Of a DNA stretch of 7,056 nt, positions 1 to 4,005 are shown one piece after another (the first letter of the stretch is position 1; each line of letters begins with the position of its first letter). The stretch is from DAOOPX01 sp964653045 (GTDB lineage: Bacteria; Patescibacteriota; Microgenomatia; UBA1400; PJMF01), in assembly GCA_964653045.1 (NCBI GenBank), contig CAZZBW010000030.1, positions 1-7,056 of the forward strand. Direction: 5' to 3'. Both the position numbers and the translations under genes were made by a program. The notes beneath the pieces are model-generated. The model did not search any database. It saw only the letters and a list, made by a program, of their open reading frames with translations, and was not told where the DNA came from.

Positions 1-128
1 CGACCTACTTTCACAGCTTACCTTTCCATTCCGGAAAGTATCGTGCCTAAAACAGTAAACTTGCCGACAAACAACCCGCCCGCCGATCTTCGGCGGGCGG
101 GTGTGTTATTCGTGGGTCTGTCTTTGAT
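1..128 (-). rRNA. rrf: 5S ribosomal RNA, divergent, 3' end cut by window edge
   Basis: Read on the minus strand, the terminal block CTGTGAAAGTAGGTCG matches the conserved 3' part of bacterial 5S rRNA (Bacillus subtilis, from memory: CTGTGAGAGTAGGACG). Upstream lie AAGTTTA...AG...CGATACT, comparable to AAGTTAAG...AG...CGATGGT (helix II, helix V and loop E), and CACACCCG followed by CCGAA and CGG, comparable to helix III and its loop. The helix IV equivalent is a small hairpin, TACTTTCC with GGAAAGGTA. The 5' end near base 128 is estimated from the usual 23 nt before CACACCCG. About 8-15 nt of the 3' end lie outside the window. About 20 extra bases, forming a strong hairpin, sit where 5S normally has loop sequence. 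TATACT at 149-154 on the minus strand could be a -10 box. It could instead be a degraded copy, or a chance resemblance in the 5' half. Confidence 0.55.
74..102. repeat. perfect 13-bp GC-rich hairpin
   Basis: Bases 74-86 pair perfectly with 90-102 around a 3-nt loop (TCT). The stem is nearly all G and C. Neither side has a clean T-run: GTGTTATT follows on the plus strand and TGTTTG on the minus strand. It could be a weak bidirectional terminator. Because 5S-like sequence lies on both sides, it could also be an extra stem within a 5S rRNA. Confidence 0.7.
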
Positions 129-132
129 AAAG

Positions 133-231
133 CTAATTATTTTGTTGGAGTATATGTGGTAACCAATGGATACCGGATGCGGTAGAAGCGTGAACCATAA
201 TCGAAAACTGGGAGTTGGTGTTGTGCGGCAT
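133..231 (-). CDS. possible small protein, 32 residues
   Basis: A short frame starts at ATG 231 and ends at TAG 133. The peptide begins MPHNTNSQFSIMVHAST, continues with ASGIHWLPHI and ends LQQNN. It has no membrane segment and no cysteine, and contains three histidines and one tryptophan. The main support is the ribosome binding site: AAGGAAGG lies 7 nt before the ATG, the best-placed Shine-Dalgarno in the window, where most genes have none. It lies between the Crp-like gene and the 5S-like region on the same strand. I recognise no family. The frame is short enough to occur by chance, so it remains tentative. Confidence 0.4.
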   Translation of the reverse strand: MPHNTNSQFSIMVHASTASGIHWLPHILQQNN

Positions 232-238
232 TTCGTTT

Positions 239-246
239 CCTTCCTT
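239..246 (-). promoter_or_regulatory. strong ribosome binding site of the 32-residue ORF
   Basis: AAGGAAGG on the minus strand with a 7-nt spacer to ATG at 231. It decides the start of the small frame and is unusual here, because the larger genes lack such a site. Confidence 0.45.
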
Positions 247-337
247 CGGTTAATTGATACTGTGCAAAAGTTTAACTCCATGACAATCTAAAAGCTGTAA
301 GCTAGATTACAATCAATAAGAACTTATCTGGAACTCA

Positions 338-1033
338 CTAAACCAAGAGGGATTCTTCCCAATCTTCCAGCTCGTAGGCGTTGACCAACTTGTTTTCTCG
401 GAGAATTTGATAGTTGCGAGCGCGTTTGAGTACTAGTTTGGCTCTTTCTAACTCTTTGATAATAACGCTAGTTGTTTCTCGAGTCACTCCCGAGTACTCA
501 GCGATGTTTTGATGAGTAAGTGGCAAATGAATGTACTCTCCTGGGCGGTAACCTGGACCAAATTGTTTATTCAAGAGCAAGAGGGATAGAACCACTTTTT
601 GGGCGGCGGTGGCTTGGAGGAGGAAATTTGCTCTCATAGCCAAGGTAGATACTCCCTTGACCACGCGACGGGTTAACTCTGAATAAGCCATGGGGTATTG
701 AGTCAGATACTCAATTAGCTCGGCGGTTGGGGCAACCAGCAGCTTTGCTTTGGAAACAGTCTCATAAAGGATATGAGGATTATTCAATCCAAATAAATGG
801 TACAGAGGCAGGAGTGCATTGGGTCTGAAGTAATTAAGAGTCAGAATCGAGCCATTTTGCCAAGTTGAGTAAGATCGAATATAACCAGTTTTAATCCACC
901 AGACTTGTTTCGTTCCAACCTGATCGACTTCAACAGCTTGATTTTTCGAATATAGCTTGGGAGCTTTCTGGATAAAGAAATTTTCCAACAAGTTGTTGAT
1001 TGGCTGGGATTGATTAACAGAGCGCGGTGACAT
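338..1033 (-). CDS. Crp/Fnr-family transcriptional regulator
   Basis: A 231-residue protein with the Crp/Fnr layout and usual length. Residues about 15-120 form a cyclic-nucleotide-binding-like beta domain, with the WWIKTGYIRSY segment typical of these barrels. A long dimerisation helix covers about 115-145, and a winged helix-turn-helix covers about 170-212 (LTHQNIAEYSGVTRETTSVI, then the KELERAKLV recognition-helix end). The cAMP-contact signature of E. coli Crp (GE...RSA) is not evident. There are no cysteines, so an FNR-type iron-sulfur cluster is excluded. The effector is therefore unknown, and it may work without a ligand. ATG 1033 is supported by TACAAT ending 6 nt upstream, which would give a leaderless mRNA; no Shine-Dalgarno is present. 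Stop TAG. Targets are unknown; no neighbouring operator can be tied to it. Confidence 0.85.
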   Translation of the reverse strand: MSPRSVNQSQPINNLLENFFIQKAPKLYSKNQAVEVDQVGTKQVWWIKTGYIRSYSTWQNGSILTLNYFRPNALLPLYHLFGLNNPHILYETVSKAKLLVAPTAELIEYLTQYPMAYSELTRRVVKGVSTLAMRANFLLQATAAQKVVLSLLLLNKQFGPGYRPGEYIHLPLTHQNIAEYSGVTRETTSVIIKELERAKLVLKRARNYQILRENKLVNAYELEDWEESLLV

Positions 1034-1039
1034 AAGGCA

Positions 1040-1048
1040 ATTGTAACA
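1040..1048 (-). promoter_or_regulatory. extended -10 promoter of the Crp-like gene
   Basis: Minus strand TGtTACAAT: an extended -10 (TGn plus a hexamer with 5 of 6 consensus bases), followed by exactly 6 nt and then the ATG at 1033. No -35 is visible, because that position is filled by the upstream terminator hairpin. Initiation 7 nt after the hexamer would fall on the A of ATG, predicting a leaderless transcript. Confidence 0.55.
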
Positions 1049-1079
1049 AACAAACCAGCCCCGCTGGTGGCGGGGCTGG
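1041..1079 (-). terminator. intrinsic terminator of the secreted-protein gene
   Basis: On the minus strand, bases 1079-1070 pair perfectly with 1064-1055 (10 bp, GC-rich, 5-nt loop). A T-rich tail, TTTGTTTGTTACAATT, follows. It lies 25 nt after the TAA of the secreted-protein gene and 21 nt before the start of the Crp-like gene. Its T-tract overlaps that gene's extended -10 element. Confidence 0.8.
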
Positions 1080-1104
1080 GAGCAATCGTATTACAAGATC
1101 TGTA

Positions 1105-1830
1105 TTACGGTGCTGGAACTGTCGATGAAACTGGATAAAATCTCAGCTTCAGCAGTTTCAAGCCGTTGTTGTCGTAATCCCAGAAGTAACCTTGTAGGGC
1201 ATCATCAAAGAGAGGATATCTCTCTAATACGGTGTCCCCATCTAGGTCAGCATAAATATATAGCAGAGCCTTCGACACATCGGTAAACTTACCTTTGCCC
1301 GCTTCTCTTACCTGGACAGTGTTGTAAGTAGAGCAAATGTTCTCAGCCGTCGCGGCGTCGATGGCACAAGTGGTCAGCGTAGCGCTGCCGCCCGGTTTAC
1401 CTTTAGCGACCGCCCAGACAGAGTAAGTGGTGGTGCCAGTATTTAGTGGATCTGGATTAGGTAAAGAGAAAGCTGCCTTACCATCAGTGCCACAGTAATC
1501 TGTTACGGCAAAATCTGGTGCCTCACTCAAAGTGATGCTGGTCTTGCCTACTAGCGGTACAAAAATTCTTCTTCCTTCGCTAGTATCAGTTTCTGCGTTG
1601 CAGTCCTTATCAGCTTTACCAAGGATGTTCAGATTATAGTGTGCTCCACTGGGGGCGCCATTACCAGTAATCTTAGGTGCTGTCTGAGCTGCTTGTGAGC
1701 GAATGTCTTGAGTGGTTTGACGGGTAATCACAGCATTGGCCACCAGTGCCAAGCCACCGATCATGAACACACTCACAGCCGTGAGGACGACCTTCATGTC
1801 ATCCATTTTCATACTGCGTTTCTTCTTCAT
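1105..1830 (-). CDS. membrane-anchored secreted protein, unknown function
   Basis: With the start chosen here it has 241 residues. A basic N-terminus is followed by one hydrophobic segment (VVLTAVSVFMIGGLALVANA, about residues 13-32), a signal anchor or uncleaved signal. The rest is extracellular in character, with four cysteines (KDC, DYC, TTC, NIC) that could make two disulfides. The C-terminus is acidic, with YADLDGDTVLERYPLFDD and then DYDNNGLK, reminiscent of Ca-binding Asp loops. From memory, similar hypothetical proteins with GAPSGAHYNLNILGKADKD and RRIFVPLVGKT blocks occur in Patescibacteria; no function is known to me. An ATG at 1854 would add 8 residues. However, the promoter -10 ends 3 nt before it, so transcription should begin inside or past that codon. 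ATG 1830 has AAGGAG just upstream (spacing 3, rather short). A strong terminator follows. Confidence 0.75.
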   Translation of the reverse strand: MKKKRSMKMDDMKVVLTAVSVFMIGGLALVANAVITRQTTQDIRSQAAQTAPKITGNGAPSGAHYNLNILGKADKDCNAETDTSEGRRIFVPLVGKTSITLSEAPDFAVTDYCGTDGKAAFSLPNPDPLNTGTTTYSVWAVAKGKPGGSATLTTCAIDAATAENICSTYNTVQVREAGKGKFTDVSKALLYIYADLDGDTVLERYPLFDDALQGYFWDYDNNGLKLLKLRFYPVSSTVPAP

Positions 1831-1857
1831 ATTCTCCTTTTTACTATTACTCATTCC

Positions 1858-1887
1858 ATAATACGCCTATTTAAAAATCCCTGTCAA
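1858..1887 (-). promoter_or_regulatory. sigma-70-type promoter of the secreted-protein gene
   Basis: Minus strand TTGACA (1887-1882, perfect -35), an 18-nt spacer, then TATTAT (1863-1858, 5 of 6). Initiation is expected near 1851, giving about 20 nt of leader containing AAGGAG before ATG 1830. It faces the umuD promoter in the same short gap. Confidence 0.65.
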
Positions 1888-1896
1888 GCGCATTGC

Positions 1897-1905
1897 TGGT
1901 AGAAT
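1897..1905 (+). promoter_or_regulatory. extended -10 promoter of umuD
   Basis: TGgTAGAAT, an extended -10 with a hexamer matching 5 of 6 bases. Predicted initiation near 1912 leaves a leader of only about 4-5 nt before ATG 1917, and no Shine-Dalgarno is possible. No convincing -35 is visible; the -35 zone falls on the -35 region of the divergent promoter. I see no E. coli-type LexA box (CTGT-N8-ACAG) here. Confidence 0.5.
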
Positions 1906-1916
1906 GTCAATTAAGT

Positions 1917-2351
1917 ATGAGGTTTCATCCATTGGTGGCTGGCAAAACAATTAAGCTGCCGATCTTTAGTTCCAAAATTAACGCTGGTTTCCCTAGTCCA
2001 GCTGATGATTATGTGGACAAAAAAATTGATCTCAATCAATTACTGATCGCCCACCCAGCGGCTACTTATTTAGTCCAAGCTCAAGGAGACTCAATGGTCG
2101 AGGCGGGGATTTTTTCGGGCGATTTGCTAGTGGTAGACAAAGTACTTAAGCCGGGAGTGGGCGATATCGTGGTGGCCTATTACAACGGCGAGTTTTTGGT
2201 CAAGCGTTTGTGTCGTGGGGTGAGAAAAGAGCTGTGTCTCCGGGCGGAAAACGGCAGCTTCAGTTTTCCGCCGATTAAATTGACCGAAGACGTAACAATC
2301 TGGGGGGTGGTGGCCGGCGTGGTCCGCCAGACCCGCCGGCCCCACTCGTAA
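1917..2351 (+). CDS. umuD: UmuD, self-cleaving subunit of DNA polymerase V
   Basis: 144 residues, close to E. coli UmuD (139). It is an S24/LexA-type serine peptidase-like protein that cuts itself when RecA filaments form on damaged DNA; the UmuD' product partners UmuC in translesion synthesis. The cleavage site is Ala23-Gly24 (INAGFPSPADDY; E. coli has Cys-Gly). The catalytic dyad is Ser59 (QGDSM) and Lys96 (FLVKR), with the expected spacing. The IDLNQLLIAHPAATYLVQAQ block matches E. coli UmuD very closely. ATG 1917 is chosen over TTG 1893 because MRFHPL then aligns with the family N-terminus, and because the -10 box at 1900-1905 lies inside the longer version. umuC follows after 53 nt with its own promoter, so there is no overlap of the E. 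coli kind. Confidence 0.95.
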   Translation: MRFHPLVAGKTIKLPIFSSKINAGFPSPADDYVDKKIDLNQLLIAHPAATYLVQAQGDSMVEAGIFSGDLLVVDKVLKPGVGDIVVAYYNGEFLVKRLCRGVRKELCLRAENGSFSFPPIKLTEDVTIWGVVAGVVRQTRRPHS

Positions 2352-2370
2352 TTTAGCTCGTTTTTCTGAC

Positions 2371-2398
2371 TTATCAATCGTGACAAACACGATAGAAT
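2371..2398 (+). promoter_or_regulatory. promoter of umuC, probably leaderless
   Basis: TTATCA (2371-2376, 4 of 6 to TTGACA), a 16-nt spacer, then TAGAAT (2393-2398, 5 of 6). Exactly 6 nt separate the hexamer from the GTG start at 2405, so transcription should begin at or within a base of the start codon. It shares its -10 sequence with umuD. Confidence 0.55.
2377..2393. promoter_or_regulatory. 17-bp palindromic operator in the umuC promoter
   Basis: ATCGTG, 5 bases (ACAAA), CACGAT: a perfect inverted repeat filling the spacer and touching the first base of the -10 box. A protein bound here would block RNA polymerase. By context the binder could be a LexA-type SOS repressor, but the sequence matches neither the E. 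coli (CTGT-N8-ACAG) nor the Bacillus (GAAC-N4-GTTC) box. The Crp-like protein encoded nearby is another candidate. Confidence 0.5.
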
Positions 2399-2404
2399 TG
2401 GCTT

Positions 2405-3688
2405 GTGAAACCTACAGTTTTTGCCCTAGTTGATTGCAATAATTTTTACGTCTCGTGCGAGCGAGTGTTTAATCCTCGACTTGAGGGTCAGCCGGTGGTA
2501 GTTTTGTCTAACAACGACGGCTGTGTGGTATCGCGTTCGAATGAGGCGAAGGTACTAGGCATACCCATGGGTGTGCCGCTATTTAAGATTAAAGAACTGG
2601 TTGATCGTCACCGGGTGATTGTCTACTCGTCAAATTACGAGCTATATGCCGATATGTCGGAGCGAGTCATGGCTTGTTTGACAGAGCTTGCCAGCGAGAT
2701 TGAGTACTACTCAATTGACGAAGCTTTCCTCAACCTGGATTACTTCGATGGTGACCATCAGAGTTGGGGACACAAAATCCGCCAAAAAATTAAGCAGTAC
2801 ACTGGTATTCCGGTTTCAGTAGGTGTGGCCCCAACTAAAACGTTGGCGAAATTGGCGAACGAGCTAGCGAAAAAAGTCCCAGCCAATCAAGGAGTGTTAA
2901 GTCTGATGGAGCGTCACCAACCTGAATTTAACACAGTTCTGCGTCAGTTCCCGGTGGGTGAGTTGTGGGGGGTAGGCAGGCGCTATCAAGCTTTACTTAA
3001 CACTATCGGAGTAAATACAGCTTTGGATCTCGTGAGTATGGGAGAGCTAGCAGTGAAGAAGTACCTGACGGTAACCGGTCAAAGAATTGTTAAAGAGCTC
3101 AACGGAGTTTCTTGTTTGGAGTTGGAAGCGATTCGGCCGGCCAAAAAAGGGATCTGTACCTCCAGATCTTTTGGCCGGCCGGTCACTGAGTTATCTGCTC
3201 TGCGCGCCGCAATCATGAGTTTTATTGATTTAGCCTGCGCCAAGCTCCGGGCTGATCGGACGGTGGCTCGCTACCTAACGGTGTTTATTCTCGCTAATCG
3301 CTTTGATCCTACTCAAAGTCAAGCCAGTGCCTCTGGGAATGCGGCGCTGGAAGTTTCTTCACAGTATCCACCTGATTTTATGGTTTTAGCTGATCAATTA
3401 TTGTCACAGATTTACCAAACTGGTGCTCGTTACAAAAAAGCTGGGGTGTTACTCTCAGGTATTGAGCCGAGCTCTAGATTTCAGCAGCATCTGTTTCGAC
3501 CCGATCTAAATTTAACTACTCACAAAAAAATGGCAATTACCACTTCAGTTGACCAAATCCGGACTCGCTATGGTCATGCGTTGATCACTTTCGGTAGCGG
3601 TGGTGAAGCGCTCAAAGAAATTAACAGTAGAAAACATCTCTCCAACCGATACACCACCTGCCTGAAGGAGCTTCTGCTAGTTAGTTAG
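2405..3688 (+). CDS. umuC: UmuC, Y-family translesion DNA polymerase (Pol V)
   Basis: 427 residues (E. coli 422). It is the catalytic subunit of Pol V, copying past DNA lesions with UmuD'2. Active-site acidic residues are Asp10 (LVDCNNFYVSCE), Asp105 and Glu106 (YYSIDEAFLNL); Tyr15 is in the steric-gate position. SVGVAPTKTLAKLANELAKK marks the palm/fingers, and GVGRR near 195 the thumb helix-hairpin-helix. TSRSFGRPVTEL near 250 leads into the little-finger domain. QQHLF at 360-364 fits the QLxLF beta-clamp-binding motif. The C-terminal SNRYTTCLKELLLV matches the family tail, so the gene looks complete. GTG 2405 is the start, 6 nt after a -10 box, without Shine-Dalgarno. Stop TAG; the next gene converges after 17 nt. 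Confidence 0.96.
   Translation: MKPTVFALVDCNNFYVSCERVFNPRLEGQPVVVLSNNDGCVVSRSNEAKVLGIPMGVPLFKIKELVDRHRVIVYSSNYELYADMSERVMACLTELASEIEYYSIDEAFLNLDYFDGDHQSWGHKIRQKIKQYTGIPVSVGVAPTKTLAKLANELAKKVPANQGVLSLMERHQPEFNTVLRQFPVGELWGVGRRYQALLNTIGVNTALDLVSMGELAVKKYLTVTGQRIVKELNGVSCLELEAIRPAKKGICTSRSFGRPVTELSALRAAIMSFIDLACAKLRADRTVARYLTVFILANRFDPTQSQASASGNAALEVSSQYPPDFMVLADQLLSQIYQTGARYKKAGVLLSGIEPSSRFQQHLFRPDLNLTTHKKMAITTSVDQIRTRYGHALITFGSGGEALKEINSRKHLSNRYTTCLKELLLVS
3134..3181. repeat. interrupted inverted repeat inside umuC
   Basis: CGGCCGGCC at 3134-3142 pairs with GGCCGGCCG at 3173-3181. The pairing continues inward through AAAA/TTTT and GATCT/AGATC with a few unpaired bases and an 8-nt loop. Each arm holds a GGCCGGCC octamer. 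It lies over codons for RPAKK and FGRPV, so codon choice may account for it. Confidence 0.6.
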
Positions 3689-3692
3689 GAAC

Positions 3693-3713
3693 TGGTTAAT
3701 ATCTATTAAACCA
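3693..3713. terminator. weak hairpin between convergent umuC and 69-residue gene
   Basis: TGGTTAAT, loop ATCT, ATTAAACCA: an 8-bp AT-rich stem with one bulge in the tail-to-tail junction. On the plus strand AATTTATTT follows. It may serve as a weak bidirectional terminator, but the stem is too AT-rich to be sure. Confidence 0.3.
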
Positions 3714-3915
3714 AATTTATTTGGCGTAAATAAATCAAAACCAAAACGAGGAAGGATAGCAGAAACAACGAGATTAATAACTGGGCGTTGGGATGAGCCT
3801 TGTGAAATTCTTCTTGTTCTTTGACGAGATAGCCATTTACTTTAGTTTTTTTAGCGCTAGCTTTGACTGAAGTTCTGGTACTGGTCTTTCGGCGTGAGCT
3901 GGATTTTTTGGGCAT
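3706..3915 (-). CDS. small basic single-pass membrane protein, unknown function
   Basis: 69 residues. The first 25 are very basic and rich in Lys, Arg, Ser and Thr (MPKKSSSRRKTSTRT...KKTK). A polar linker with VKEQEEFHKAHP follows, then one transmembrane helix at about 45-63 (LLISLFLLSFLVLVLIYL). The positive charges before the helix predict a cytoplasmic N-terminus and a C-terminus at the membrane exterior. A basic tail of this kind could touch nucleic acid or acidic lipid; that is inference only. Support for a real gene: TAAATT lies exactly 6 nt before ATG 3915, as at other starts here, and the frame fits tightly between umuC and pilB. It is divergent from pilB. I recognise no named family. 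Confidence 0.65.
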   Translation of the reverse strand: MPKKSSSRRKTSTRTSVKASAKKTKVNGYLVKEQEEFHKAHPNAQLLISLFLLSFLVLVLIYLRQINLV

Positions 3916-3921
3916 AGGCAG

Positions 3922-3927
3922 AATTTA
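3922..3927 (-). promoter_or_regulatory. -10 box of the 69-residue gene
   Basis: Minus strand TAAATT (4 of 6 to TATAAT), then 6 nt and the ATG at 3915, the same geometry as at umuC, pilB and the Crp-like gene. No clear -35 and no TGn extension, so this is the weakest of the set. Confidence 0.35.
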
Positions 3928-3990
3928 TTTAGATACTACTGACCAAGCATCGTACAGTAAAAATCCGCACTTCTGCAAGCAGTAAATCAA

Positions 3991-3999
3991 TGTTATGCT
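3991..3999 (+). promoter_or_regulatory. extended -10 promoter of the pilBC operon
   Basis: TGtTATGCT, an extended -10 with a hexamer matching 4 of 6 bases, then 6 nt and ATG 4006. The -35 position (3971-3976, TTCTGC, 17-nt spacer) is poor. There is no Shine-Dalgarno, so a leaderless transcript is predicted. Confidence 0.45.
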
Positions 4000-4005
4000 T
4001 TTAAT

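Noticed and set aside
18..281. 87-residue frame on the minus strand across the 5S-like region and hairpin
   Set aside because: It has no protein-like pattern and runs through the GC-rich hairpin and 5S-like sequence. Its upstream ATG lacks a ribosome binding site, while a different frame in the same place has one.
1831..1854. Upstream ATG for the secreted protein
   Set aside because: The -10 box ends 3 nt before this codon, so transcription should start in or after it. It cannot be fully excluded without 5' end data.
1893..1916. TTG start giving UmuD eight more residues
   Set aside because: The extra codons include the extended -10 promoter, and the family N-terminus aligns from ATG 1917.
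1855..1916. Classic LexA box before umuD
   Set aside because: Neither CTGT-N8-ACAG nor GAAC-N4-GTTC is present; CTGTCA at 1881 has no partner half.
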